DNA of 64,000 bases from Marinococcus luteus_A (GCF_034497705.1 NZ_JAXRUV010000005.1:155745-219744); one strand, 5' to 3'; shown: positions 17,075 to 25,299, counted from the first letter of the stretch. Translations and numbers: made by a program. The notes: a model not told the origin generated them from the sequence alone.

Positions 17075-18384
17075 TAGTACACTTTCCTTTCAATAACCTC
17101 CGTCAGGCGATCTTTCACAGCTTGAATTGGCAGTGCGTCTACTACTGGAGCAAGGAAGCCGTGAATAATCAGGCGTTCTGCTTCTGTCTGCGGAATACCG
17201 CGGCTCATCATATAGTAAAGCTGAACGGGGTCAACACGGCCTACAGAAGCTGCGTGACCGGCCGTAACGTCGTCCTCATCAATAAGAAGAATAGGGTTCG
17301 CGTCGCCGCGGGCACGTTCACTGAGCATAAGCACACGCTCGGTCTGCTCCCCGTTGGCTTTTGTCGCTCCGTGTTCAATTTTGTTAACGCCGTTGAAGAT
17401 AGCAGAAGCTTTGTCTTTCATAACCCCGTGAGTCAAAATCTGGCCGTCTGTATTTTTACCAAACTGGATAATATGAGCCCAGAAGTTCTGGCTTTGCTCT
17501 CCGCGTCCGATAGCTACGGATTTTTTATCAGAAGTCGAACCATCGCCTACAAGTGCAGTTGTATTGTCCGATACTGTGTTACCTTCGTTCATCTGGCCGA
17601 GTGCCCAGTCGATGCTTGCATCTTTGAGCGCGTAGCCGCGGCGGTTAGTATACACCGTGGTCGCTTTCTCTAAGTGGTCCACGCCGCCAAAGGAAACGTT
17701 CGCCCCTTCTTCCGCATAAACCTCTGCAATCGCATTAACAACGGAAGGCGTCTCTGTATCATAAGAAACGTAGTTTTCAAGATACGTCACTTCGCTGTTT
17801 GCTTCGGCTACAATAACCACGTGGTTGAACAGCCCCATATTCGCCTGTTCGAGCCAGTAGATTGTTTGAAGCGGGGCTTCCACCTTTACGTTTTTCGGAA
17901 CGTAGATGAATGTCCCTCCGTTCATGAGCGCCACGTTCAGCGCTGTAAAACGGTGCTCATCCACCTGTACAGCGTTGCCCATGAAATAACGCTCAAGCAG
18001 ATCGCCGTGCTCAATAGCCGCCGTTGCGATATCCGTGAAAATAACGCCCTGCTCTTCAAGCGTGCTGCTTGCTTCATACAGAACCGTCTGGCCGTCTCTT
18101 TGCACGAGCAGATTCTGCTGCGCGGCGTTTTTATCTATAAGTCCCTGCACCTGTTCGTGCAGTTCTTCAGACGAAGAAAAGCTTTCCTTCGGGGTGCCTT
18201 CGTGTTCAAATTCGGTAAAGTTCCACGTCTTAATATTCGTTTTTTCCGGCTTCGGCATTTCCAGCTTTTCTGCTAAACGGCTGGCGCTTAGACGCTGGTC
18301 CTTCAGCCATTTTGGTTCATTCTGTTTATCCGAGAAATCTTCAACGTATTTCTCGTCATACTTCCAAGTAGTATCTATAGACAT
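17074..18384 (-). CDS. sufD: Fe-S cluster assembly protein SufD
   Basis: Paralogue of SufB that forms the SufBC2D complex. The N-terminal WLKDQRLSA, the central LNVALMNGGTFIYVPKNV and the C-terminal YYMMSRGIPQTEAERLIIHGF match SufD. At 436 residues it is of normal length. A 25-nt gap separates it from sufC and a 1-nt stop/start overlap joins it to sufS. Confidence 0.97.
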   Translation of the reverse strand: MSIDTTWKYDEKYVEDFSDKQNEPKWLKDQRLSASRLAEKLEMPKPEKTNIKTWNFTEFEHEGTPKESFSSSEELHEQVQGLIDKNAAQQNLLVQRDGQTVLYEASSTLEEQGVIFTDIATAAIEHGDLLERYFMGNAVQVDEHRFTALNVALMNGGTFIYVPKNVKVEAPLQTIYWLEQANMGLFNHVVIVAEANSEVTYLENYVSYDTETPSVVNAIAEVYAEEGANVSFGGVDHLEKATTVYTNRRGYALKDASIDWALGQMNEGNTVSDNTTALVGDGSTSDKKSVAIGRGEQSQNFWAHIIQFGKNTDGQILTHGVMKDKASAIFNGVNKIEHGATKANGEQTERVLMLSERARGDANPILLIDEDDVTAGHAASVGRVDPVQLYYMMSRGIPQTEAERLIIHGFLAPVVDALPIQAVKDRLTEVIERKVY

Positions 18385-18409
18385 AATTTCGCCTCCCCTG
18401 CTGTTAAAA

Positions 18410-19198
18410 TTATTCCTGTGGTTCTCCTACGCGTTCGTTTTCAATGCCGAGTTCTTCTTTAATCCACTCATAGCCTTCGTTTTCAAGGCGCTGAGCTAAT
18501 TCGGCACCGCCGGATTTAACGATGCGTCCCTGCATCATCACGTGTACTTTATCCGGAGTAATGTAGTTCAAAAGACGCTGATAGTGAGTGATGATTAAGC
18601 AGCCGAAGTCCGGGCTTTTCATGTCATTTACGCCTTTGGAAACGACTTTGAGTGCGTCAATGTCAAGACCGGAGTCAATTTCGTCCAGGATAGCGATTTT
18701 TGGTTCCATCATGAGAAGCTGAAGAATTTCATTACGCTTTTTCTCACCGCCGGAGAACCCTTCGTTTAAGTAACGCTGGGAGAACGATTCGTCAATTTCA
18801 AGCATGTTCATTTTTTCATCCATCTGGCGGATGAATTTCATTAGCTGGATTTCATTGCCTTCTCCGCGCTTAGCGTTAATGGCCGAACGCATAAAGTCAG
18901 AGTTTGTTACACCGCTCACTTCACTTGGATACTGCATTGCGAGGAAAAGACCTGCTCTTGCACGCTCGTCGACCTCCATGTCGAGAACGTCTTCTCCGTC
19001 AAGAGTGATAGTTCCTTTAGTAATTTCATACTTCGGATGGCCCATCACTGCAGAAGCAAGGGTGGATTTACCTGTGCCGTTTGGTCCCATGATTGCGTGA
19101 ATTTCTCCGCCGTTCATTTCTAGATCGAAACCTTTAATGATTTCAGTACCTTCGATTTCTACGTGCAAATTCTCAATTTTCAAGTTCGGCGTTGCCAT
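18410..19198 (-). CDS. sufC: Fe-S assembly ATPase SufC
   Basis: ABC-type ATPase that drives shape changes in SufB-SufD; it has no membrane partner. Walker A GPNGTGKST, signature GFSGGEKKR and Walker B IAILDEIDSGLD are all present. The ATG at 19198 is chosen: GGAGG lies 8 nt upstream and the family begins here. The longer frame adds five residues that include the ribosome site. First gene of the suf operon. Confidence 0.98.
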   Translation of the reverse strand: MATPNLKIENLHVEIEGTEIIKGFDLEMNGGEIHAIMGPNGTGKSTLASAVMGHPKYEITKGTITLDGEDVLDMEVDERARAGLFLAMQYPSEVSGVTNSDFMRSAINAKRGEGNEIQLMKFIRQMDEKMNMLEIDESFSQRYLNEGFSGGEKKRNEILQLLMMEPKIAILDEIDSGLDIDALKVVSKGVNDMKSPDFGCLIITHYQRLLNYITPDKVHVMMQGRIVKSGGAELAQRLENEGYEWIKEELGIENERVGEPQE

Positions 19199-19254
19199 TT
19201 TGCATACCTCCATATTTTGGAATCAAGCGGAAACCGCTGTTTTTTCTCTATTTA

Positions 19255-19295
19255 TTATAATTATTATTTTATAACAAATGTAAACTGACTTCAAG
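19255..19295 (-). promoter_or_regulatory. suf promoter with Fur/PerR-like box
   Basis: TTGAAG (19290-19295) and TAAAAT (19267-19272) are 17 bp apart on the minus strand. The plus-strand sequence TTATAATTATTATTT (19255-19269) overlaps the -10 and matches 13 of 15 positions of the PerR-type consensus TTATAATnATTATAA. The area is very AT-rich, so the box may be coincidental. Confidence 0.5.
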
Positions 19296-19309
19296 CAAAC
19301 TCGCTTTCT

Positions 19310-19400
19310 CTCCCGATATATTTCATTTTTTTGCTACTATATGGCAAAAAATCGCACGGGAAATAAATGAGAATACGCTCATTTTATTCTCAATAAAAGC
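19310..19400. repeat. Structured AT-rich spacer upstream of suf
   Basis: Two overlapping inverted repeats occupy this gap: TGAGAAT/ATTCTCA around 11 nt, and TTTTATT/AATAAAA extended by ACGC/GCGT. They cannot form at once, so they are mutually exclusive folds. No ORF with a ribosome site is seen here. Confidence 0.4.
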
Positions 19401-19407
19401 GTTCATA

Positions 19408-19490
19408 CAAAAAGGAGGGTGCCTATACAAACCAATTGCAGGAACGACCCTCCTTATTCAATGCTCTTCTTCAATCACTCTTACAGTATA
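19408..19490 (-). ncRNA. Candidate small RNA between sufC and metQ
   Basis: An extended -10 promoter TGGTATACT (hexamer at 19485-19490, minus strand) is followed after about 25 nt by a hairpin with arms AAGGAGGGT and ACCCTCCTT (19412-19455) and T5. This would make an RNA of about 70 nt. It has no convincing ORF; the only short frame stops after six codons. The -35 is weak. It lies downstream of the separate metQ terminator, so it is not that operon's end. Function unknown. Confidence 0.4.
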
Positions 19491-19561
19491 CCAAACCTCA
19501 CTGAGAAGTAAAAAAGGAAAAACTCTTTCAATGAAGATTCTCTTCTATTTTCCTTCAATAC

Positions 19562-19591
19562 AAAAAGCCGGACTCAGTAAACGAGCCCGGC
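19562..19591 (-). terminator. metNPQ operon terminator
   Basis: GCCGGaCTC and GAGcCCGGC pair around a 7-nt loop and are followed by T5 on the minus strand, just 3' of metQ. Confidence 0.88.
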
Positions 19592-19599
19592 CCTGACCG

Positions 19600-20439
19600 C
19601 TATTCCTGTTCTGCAGGAATGACGGCTCCGTCATATTCTTCTTCAATAAATTCCTGGGTTTCATCCGACTGCAGCACATCTACAAGCGTCTGAATTGTTT
19701 CATTATTCTCGTCCTCTTCCCGGGCTGCTATCACGTTTACATACGGATTGTCCTCCGGACTCTCCAGCGCAATAGCGTCCTCCTGAGGGTTCAGATCAGC
19801 ATCAATTGCATAGTTGGAGTTAATGAATACGGCATCGCCTTCGCCGTTATTGTACACCTGCGGAAGAGTAGCCGCCTCAATGTCCGCCTGGAACTGCAGG
19901 TTCTTCGGATTTTCCGCAATATCATCCACTGTTGCTTCAACACCGGCGCCCTCTTCAAGCGTCAGCACGCCTTCCTGCTCGAGCATCTGCAGAATCCGGC
20001 CGTGGTCTGCCACTGAGTTGCTCATAATGATTTCCGCTCCGTCCGGAAGGGCATCGAGACTGTCATACTCCTGGGAATAAACACCGATTGGCTCGATGTG
20101 AATGCCGCCCATGTTGACGAAATTAAAATTATCGTTTTCCTCCATCTGGTCCTCAAGATAAGGAATATGCTGAAAATAGTTTGCATCAATTTCTTCTGAA
20201 GCCAGCGATTCGTTTGGAACAATATAGTCATTGAACGTTTCGATTTCAAGCTCTACATTTTCTTCTGCCAACTGGTCTTCGGCAAACTCCAGAATTTCTG
20301 CGTGCGGCACACTTGTGGCACCGACGGCAAGTGTCTCTGTTTCTTCCCCAGAAGAGCTGCCGCTGGATTCTGAATCAGAGCCGCAGGCCGCCAGCACTGC
20401 CGCGGAAAGTAGTGAAACGCCGAGTAGTGTTTTTTTCAT
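19600..20439 (-). CDS. metQ: Methionine ABC transporter substrate-binding lipoprotein MetQ
   Basis: Captures methionine outside the membrane for MetNP. The 279-residue precursor has a lipoprotein signal (MKKTLLGVSLLSAAVLAAC) with the lipidated Cys at residue 19, then a Ser/Glu-rich linker and the NlpA/MetQ domain (PHAEILEF, FNDYIVPN, YFQHIPYL). The mature domain is strikingly acidic, as in salt-adapted secreted proteins. ATG at 20439 follows GGGGGA; the longer frame is unsupported. Confidence 0.96.
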   Translation of the reverse strand: MKKTLLGVSLLSAAVLAACGSDSESSGSSSGEETETLAVGATSVPHAEILEFAEDQLAEENVELEIETFNDYIVPNESLASEEIDANYFQHIPYLEDQMEENDNFNFVNMGGIHIEPIGVYSQEYDSLDALPDGAEIIMSNSVADHGRILQMLEQEGVLTLEEGAGVEATVDDIAENPKNLQFQADIEAATLPQVYNNGEGDAVFINSNYAIDADLNPQEDAIALESPEDNPYVNVIAAREEDENNETIQTLVDVLQSDETQEFIEEEYDGAVIPAEQE

Positions 20440-20465
20440 GAAAAATTCCCCCAATAGTATATTAT

Positions 20466-21134
20466 TTATCTTTTATCTATCTGTCTTGTCCAAATATCTC
20501 CAATCCACTGTAGGATAAAGACAATAACGAGAATGAGCACTGTAGCAACAAATACCACTTCATTGTTGCTGCGCTGGAACCCTTCCTGATACGCGAGGTT
20601 CCCGAGCCCTCCGCCGCCTACTACTCCCGCCATAGCAGTATAGCTGACCAGTGTAATACCAGTCACGGTAATGCCGGAAATTAAGGACGGCAGCGCTTCA
20701 GGCAGAAGCACTTTTTGAATAATCTGCCACTGGCTCGCTCCCATCGCCTGCGAGGCTTCAATAACACCCTTGTCCACTTCTCTCAGTCCAATCTCCACCA
20801 GGCGGGCGTAAAACGGAGCTGCGCCGATAATCAGTGCCGGAAGTGCTGCGCTCGGCCCAAGCATTGTACCAAGCAGAAAGGTTGTAAACGGAATAAGCAG
20901 AATGATCAGGATAATAAATGGAATAGAGCGGAAAATATTAACGATCGCTGCTGTCACCGTGTGCACCGGCTTGTTTTCCCACAGGTTTCCTTTATCCGTT
21001 AAATACAGCAGAACCCCTAGTATCGTACCGAGTAAAAATGTGGCTGCTACCGCAATCAGGCTCATGTAGACGGTTTCCCACGTAGCGATCCACATATTTT
21101 CCCAATTGATTTCTTCCATCCATGTGTTAAGCAC
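20466..21134 (-). CDS. metP: Methionine ABC transporter permease MetP
   Basis: A 222-residue inner-membrane permease with five to six helices. The EAA loop that contacts the ATPase reads EASQAMGASQWQIIQKVLLPEALP. The GTG start overlaps the metN 3' end by 8 nt; an ATG five codons later is possible. It lies between metN and metQ. Confidence 0.95.
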   Translation of the reverse strand: MLNTWMEEINWENMWIATWETVYMSLIAVAATFLLGTILGVLLYLTDKGNLWENKPVHTVTAAIVNIFRSIPFIILIILLIPFTTFLLGTMLGPSAALPALIIGAAPFYARLVEIGLREVDKGVIEASQAMGASQWQIIQKVLLPEALPSLISGITVTGITLVSYTAMAGVVGGGGLGNLAYQEGFQRSNNEVVFVATVLILVIVFILQWIGDIWTRQIDKR

Positions 21135-22146
21135 GCTCCATCACCTCTGCTTCTATTTCTTCTTCGCGGAGGTAGGCAAGCGCTTTGTCGATTTCTTCGC
21201 TGCTGCCTTTGATGCGGATAAACAGGGAACCGTAGCTGCCACGCTGCGTCTGGGAAATTTTCCCCTGAATAATGTTCACATCCACATCAAACTGGCGGAT
21301 GACTTTGGAAATAAACGGCTGCTCGGCTTTGTTTTCCAAAAACTTCAGCTGGACCACCGTACCGTTTTCTTCTTCATTAAATACAATTTCCGAAGCGTCT
21401 TCCTCCGGCTCCGTAATCTGACGGACAAATTCTTTAGTCATATGTTCCCTCGGGTTCCGGAACACCTGGAGTACGGGCCCTTCTTCCACAACTCTGCCGT
21501 CTTCCATTACCGCCACCCGGTGGCAGATTTTACGGATCACGTGCATTTCGTGCGTGATCAGCACAATGGTAAGCCCCAGCTTTTTATTAATATCTGTAAG
21601 CAGAGCAAGAATGGAATCTGTTGTTTTCGGGTCCAGCGCCGATGTTGCTTCATCGCAAAGCAGCACCTTCGGGTTGTTGGCAAGAGCTCTCGCAATACCG
21701 ACCCTCTGCTTCTGGCCGCCGCTCAGCTGGGAAGGATAGGAGTCCTCCCTTCCTTCAAGACCGACAAGGCTCACCAGCTCCTGCACCCGTCTGCTTCGTT
21801 CCTGCTTTGACTGTTTGGCAATTTCGAGCGGAAACGCAATGTTTTCTGCTACCGTCCGGGACCACAGCAGGTTAAAGTGCTGAAATACCATGCCTATTTC
21901 CTGACGCGCTCTGCGCAGGGACTGTCCTTTCAAGGAAGTAATGCTTTCTCCTTCAATGGTTACTTCACCGCCGGTTGCGGTTTCGAGCTTATTCAACAGC
22001 CTGACAAGCGTACTTTTGCCTGCGCCGCTGTAGCCGATAATGCCGAAAATTTCCCCTTCATCAATAGAAAGGCTGACGTTATCTACGGCGGTGACGGTTT
22101 GTGTTTTAGTCTGAAAGGCTTTGGACAAACCTTTTAATTGAATCAT
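21127..22146 (-). CDS. metN: Methionine ABC transporter ATPase MetN
   Basis: Powers methionine uptake. Walker A GYSGAGKST, signature LSGGQKQR and Walker B VLLCDEATSALD are intact. The C-terminal ~95 residues form the NIL/C2 domain that senses internal methionine and inhibits transport in homologues. Length 339 is normal. First gene after the SAM riboswitch. Confidence 0.97.
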   Translation of the reverse strand: MIQLKGLSKAFQTKTQTVTAVDNVSLSIDEGEIFGIIGYSGAGKSTLVRLLNKLETATGGEVTIEGESITSLKGQSLRRARQEIGMVFQHFNLLWSRTVAENIAFPLEIAKQSKQERSRRVQELVSLVGLEGREDSYPSQLSGGQKQRVGIARALANNPKVLLCDEATSALDPKTTDSILALLTDINKKLGLTIVLITHEMHVIRKICHRVAVMEDGRVVEEGPVLQVFRNPREHMTKEFVRQITEPEEDASEIVFNEEENGTVVQLKFLENKAEQPFISKVIRQFDVDVNIIQGKISQTQRGSYGSLFIRIKGSSEEIDKALAYLREEEIEAEVMERA

Positions 22147-22262
22147 ACCGCTCTCTCCTTCATCGCTTTTCTTTATCTTTATTAAAACGATGTAAATAGT
22201 ATGTTTTAATTCGTCATGATTTCTGCAAATATTCTTTTTTCCCTACCACACCGGGCCATAAA

Positions 22263-22416
22263 GAAAAAACCTTTCTGCACACGAGCAGAAAGGTTTTAAA
22301 GAATCCTTTCCACTCATCTTGCAGACGTTCGTCTGCAGGAATTGGCACCATGTCTGCCTATGCAGACTGGTTGCCGGGTTTCATAGGGCCTTCCCCTCCA
22401 CCTCTCTTGATAAGTG
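22263..22416 (-). ncRNA. SAM-I (S-box) riboswitch controlling metNPQ
   Basis: The minus strand carries the S-box landmarks in order: CTTATCAAGAGAGGTGGAGG, GGCCCTATGAAACCCGGCAACC, GGTGCCAATTCC, then AGATGAG closing P1. It is followed by a strong intrinsic terminator (AAAACCTTTCTGC / GCAGAAAGGTTTT, then T-run; 22265-22296). When SAM binds, the terminator forms and metNPQ is shut off. Confidence 0.98.
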
Positions 22417-22453
22417 AACGATGATTATGCGTTCATATTTGACGATGCTATTT

Positions 22454-22482
22454 ATATTATCACCTTTGACTATAAGCGTCAA
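22454..22482 (-). promoter_or_regulatory. metNPQ promoter
   Basis: TTGACG (22477-22482) and TAATAT (22454-22459) are 17 bp apart on the minus strand, about 40 bp upstream of the riboswitch core. Confidence 0.8.
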
Positions 22483-22536
22483 CCTTTAAATGCCCTTTCT
22501 GAAAGGCTTAAAAACAGCCGTATTACATCCGCTCAT

Positions 22537-22570
22537 AAAAAGAAGCTGCCCTGCCGGAGGTCAGCTTCTA
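22537..22570 (-). terminator. gcvH terminator
   Basis: AGAAGCTG and CAGCTTCT arms with a 13-nt loop, followed by T5 on the minus strand, 13 nt beyond the gcvH stop. Confidence 0.85.
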
Positions 22571-22582
22571 TGTACATCAGTA

Positions 22583-22966
22583 TTAATCGTCGCTTACCAT
22601 GTCCGAATACTGGGCCGGTGACATCAGGTCATCCAGTTCACTTTCGTTGGAAGGCTCTACAACGATCATCCAGGCCTTTTCATATGGAGATTCGTTGACG
22701 AACTCAGGAGAATCATCCAGGTTTTCGTTAACTTCTACGACCTTTCCTGTAACCGGCGCATAAAGCTCTGATACCGTTTTAACAGATTCCACACTTCCAA
22801 ATGGCTCACCGGCCTCGAGTTCATCCCCAACTTCCGGAAGCTCTACGAATACAATATCGCCAAGCTCGGACTGGGCGAAATCCGTGACACCGACGCGAAG
22901 ACGGCCGTCTTCTTTTTTCACCCATTCATGTTCTTCTGAATATAAAAGTTCATCTGGTACACTCAT
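22583..22966 (-). CDS. gcvH: Glycine cleavage system H protein
   Basis: Carries lipoate and shuttles aminomethyl groups in the glycine cleavage system; in Bacillus it is also the relay for lipoyl transfer to other enzymes. The lipoylated lysine is K63 in GSVESVKTVSELYAPV. The 127-residue form begins at ATG 22966 with GGAGG 10 nt upstream; a TTG two codons earlier is too close. No gcvT or gcvP is nearby. It is highly acidic. Confidence 0.97.
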   Translation of the reverse strand: MSVPDELLYSEEHEWVKKEDGRLRVGVTDFAQSELGDIVFVELPEVGDELEAGEPFGSVESVKTVSELYAPVTGKVVEVNENLDDSPEFVNESPYEKAWMIVVEPSNESELDDLMSPAQYSDMVSDD

Positions 22967-22996
22967 ACACAATCATCCTCCTTCAAATGAATACTA

Positions 22997-23356
22997 TTAC
23001 GCTTTCCACTTTTCCTCAAAAACTGCTTCCTTAAACCCGAGGGTAACACTCTCTCCGTCTGTCACAATAGGTCTTTTTAAAAGCATTCCGTCAGAAGCGA
23101 GCCATTCCAGAATCTCTTCTTCAGCTGCTTTCGGCAGCCGGGTTTTCAGGTCCATTTCCCGGTACTTCTTCCCACTTGTGTTAAAGAACTGCTTCCAATC
23201 AAGTCCTTCCTGTTCTTTCCACGCCTTTAATTCTTTTTTCGAAGGCGGATTTTCCACAATATGATACTCATCAAAAGAAATATTTTCTGCTTCCAGCCAC
23301 TTTTTTGCTTTGCGGCATGTACTGCACGGGGGATACCCGTAAAAAGTAAGTGCCAA
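22997..23356 (-). CDS. yusI: ArsC/Spx-family protein YusI
   Basis: A 119-residue thioredoxin-fold protein with the CxxC motif C11-S-T-C14 at the tip of the first helix, like Spx and MgsR. It also keeps the KRPIV element typical of the ArsC/Spx family. It lacks known RNA-polymerase contact evidence and is a YusI orthologue, whose role is unclear. It precedes gcvH by 24 nt, as in B. subtilis. Confidence 0.88.
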   Translation of the reverse strand: MALTFYGYPPCSTCRKAKKWLEAENISFDEYHIVENPPSKKELKAWKEQEGLDWKQFFNTSGKKYREMDLKTRLPKAAEEEILEWLASDGMLLKRPIVTDGESVTLGFKEAVFEEKWKA

Positions 23357-23437
23357 TGCCAGGCCTCCTCCATACGCTTTCTTCCCTCTTATTGTAGCGG
23401 AAACCCTCCTCGTTGGAAAGTTTCAATTTGCTTTTTA

Positions 23438-23623
23438 ATGCCGGGAGAAGCCTTTAACACACAATTAGATGAAGAGAGGAATTTAAAAGCAAAGGCAGCT
23501 TTTCATGTTTTCACCGATGCTGTTCAGAAAGATGACTCTATCTGTAAAATCCCGGCACAACAGCAAGTATACGAATATATACTAAGTGATCCAGAGGGGA
23601 TGTTAATGCTTAAAAAAAAGTAA
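23438..23623 (+). pseudogene. Orphan 61-codon ORF, possible gene remnant
   Basis: A frame with coding-like composition (MPGEAFNTQLDEERN... ending EGMLMLKKK) but no ribosome site before its ATG and no hairpin after its stop. I do not recognise it. The segment KAKAAFHVFTDAVQKDD faintly recalls the first helix of AhpD/carboxymuconolactone decarboxylase proteins, but the cysteine motif never follows. It lies where B. subtilis has the fad operon. It may be a remnant or noncoding. Confidence 0.25.
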
Positions 23624-23742
23624 ATTTTTTTAATATGAGTCCAATACGCATCATATCCGGCTTAGAAGTTTTCTGCTTATTTAATTATTTAAAATTTTCC
23701 GTTTCTAATGTTTATTCCTTTTTAAGCCGGGAATGTGTTTGA

Positions 23743-23763
23743 CTGACTGAGGATTTAAATCCT
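23743..23763. promoter_or_regulatory. Perfect palindrome upstream of ectD
   Basis: AGGATTTAAATCCT (23750-23763) is a perfect 14-bp palindrome about 15 bp before the ectD ribosome site (AAAGGAGG). A TTGACT just upstream could be a -35, with the palindrome in the spacer. It is the best operator candidate for ectD; the cognate regulator is unknown. No -10 at good spacing is clear. Confidence 0.45.
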
Positions 23764-23794
23764 TGGTTAAAATATAAAGGAGGTATTTGCAACA

Positions 23795-24733
23795 ATGGCA
23801 GTCGATAAATATCCATCCAGACAAGGCGATCATAAGGAAATCATGGACCGGAAGGATCCGGTAGTCCACGGAAGCGCCGGCTATGATGGCCCATTGCAGC
23901 AGAAGGAACTGGACTTTTACGACGAGAACGGCTACCTCATGCTCCAGAAGCTGTTTACCGATGAGGAAGTCGAGATGATGAAGCGCGAGCTCCGGGAAAC
24001 GATGAAGCGCAACGAGGAGCGTGACGCGCCCGATGTGATCAAGGAGCCGAACAGCAACGAAGTCCGCTCCGTGTTTGAAATCCACAAGGACAGCGGGTTC
24101 TTTGAAATGCTCGCCAAAAACGAGCGCATTGTCAAAGCCGCCCAGCAGATCCTCGGCAGCCAGGTGTATATGATGCAGTCCCGGATAAACTTTAAGCCAG
24201 GCTTTAAAGGTAAGGAGTTCTACTGGCATTCGGATTTTGAAACCTGGCACATGGAGGACGGCATGCCGGACATGCGTGCGCTCAGCTGCTCGATCATCCT
24301 GACGGACAACTACGAGTTCAACGGCCCGCTCATGCTGATCCCGGGCTCGCAGAAATGGTACGTCTCCTGCCCGGGCACGACGCCGGAGGACAACTTCAAG
24401 CAGTCGCTCAAAAAGCAGGAGACCGGCGTGCCCGACAACGAAAGCATGGAATGGCTCACGGAGCAGGCCGGCGGCCAGATTGACCGCGCGACCGGCCCGG
24501 CGGGCTCGGTGCTCTTCTTTGACTGCAACACGATGCACGGCTCGGCCGGCAACATTTCGCCGTACCCGCGCAGCAACGTCTTCTTCGTGTTCAACTCGGT
24601 GGAAAACAAGCTCGTCGATCCGTTCAGCGGCCAGGAGCCGCGTCCGGAATTTCTGGCCAACCGCCAGGACACTTCCGCGATCAAGCCTAGTTCAGATCGT
24701 CTTTCACACAAAACTTCCACTTCTGCAAAATAA
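23795..24733 (+). CDS. ectD: Ectoine hydroxylase EctD
   Basis: Fe(II)/2-oxoglutarate dioxygenase that converts the compatible solute ectoine to 5-hydroxyectoine. The iron ligands H145, D147 and H248 are intact, within FYWHSDFETWHMEDG and TMHGSAGN, and the ectoine-binding signature around them matches EctD. At 312 residues it is full length. It stands alone: no ectABC in the window. Its codons are clearly more GC-rich at third positions than those of the neighbours from about 23.9 to 24.7 kb, while the last ~25 codons return to the local style. AAAGGAGG precedes the ATG. Confidence 0.97.
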   Translation: MAVDKYPSRQGDHKEIMDRKDPVVHGSAGYDGPLQQKELDFYDENGYLMLQKLFTDEEVEMMKRELRETMKRNEERDAPDVIKEPNSNEVRSVFEIHKDSGFFEMLAKNERIVKAAQQILGSQVYMMQSRINFKPGFKGKEFYWHSDFETWHMEDGMPDMRALSCSIILTDNYEFNGPLMLIPGSQKWYVSCPGTTPEDNFKQSLKKQETGVPDNESMEWLTEQAGGQIDRATGPAGSVLFFDCNTMHGSAGNISPYPRSNVFFVFNSVENKLVDPFSGQEPRPEFLANRQDTSAIKPSSDRLSHKTSTSAK

Positions 24734-24738
24734 GACAC

Positions 24739-24774
24739 AAAAAGCATCCGGTTTTTCTTCCCGGATGCTTTTTT
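24739..24774. terminator. Bidirectional terminator 3' of ectD
   Basis: AAAAAGCATCCGG and CCGGATGCTTTTTT around an 8-nt loop. It ends ectD and the converging small membrane gene. Confidence 0.92.
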
Positions 24775-24795
24775 CATTATAATGTCGGTCTTCAA

Positions 24796-24996
24796 TTACC
24801 GTTTGAATATCTGATCCTTTTCGTCGTTTGATTTCTGTGTAAGCAGTACACTGTACAAAATCGCAAACACCATGCCACTGAAACCAATCATTTGGATAAT
24901 AACACTTTCAAATCCCTGCAGCTGCAGAGTCCCCGTTAAAAACAGAGCGAGAAACGCAACCAACATTGCCACAGCCCATACAACTGGTTCTTTCAT
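24796..24996 (-). CDS. Small two-helix membrane protein
   Basis: A 66-residue protein with two predicted membrane helices (VVWAVAMLVAFLALFLTG and IIQMIGFSGMVFAILYSVLL) and a charged C-terminus with the run KSNDEKDQIFKR. I recognise no family. ATG at 24996 has GGAGGGAATAACG upstream, so it is likely translated. It converges on ectD and diverges from ilvD. Confidence 0.65.
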   Translation of the reverse strand: MKEPVVWAVAMLVAFLALFLTGTLQLQGFESVIIQMIGFSGMVFAILYSVLLTQKSNDEKDQIFKR

Positions 24997-25146
24997 CGTT
25001 ATTCCCTCCATTTTCTCTCATGAGTAGAGATAGGTTATCTATATCATAATAAATTCCTTTTCCTTTTCCCATCCATCTGTAAAGTTATCTCCCATACTAA
25101 TTTTTTCATTTGTCAGAAATAACTTTTATTCACCACCGCTGTTACG

Positions 25147-25175
25147 TTGAAACAATCATTTATTCCTAGTATGAT
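25147..25175 (+). promoter_or_regulatory. ilvD promoter
   Basis: TTGAAA (25147-25152) and TATGAT (25170-25175) are 17 bp apart. A leader of about 115 nt follows, with one small hairpin (GTGCT/AGCAC near 25230). No T-box antiterminator or terminator is seen. Confidence 0.65.
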
Positions 25176-25299
25176 AGTGGATAGTCCTTGTTAGATAGAC
25201 ATTTGTATATGCCTAGAAAAATACCCGTGCTGCGTATGGAGCACACAAACCGTCATGCACATTGTCTACAACGAAACTTCATGAGAGAGGGTCATAGCG

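Noticed and set aside
17674..18276. 200-codon ORF antisense to sufD
   Set aside because: Shadow of a well-supported SufD; odd composition and no start signal.
23705..24538. 277-codon ORF antisense to ectD
   Set aside because: It is a by-product of the GC-rich codon usage of ectD; EctD has all catalytic residues and the antisense frame resembles no protein.
25176..25299. T-box leader before ilvD
   Set aside because: Only one small hairpin is present; no specifier loop, T-box motif or terminator found.
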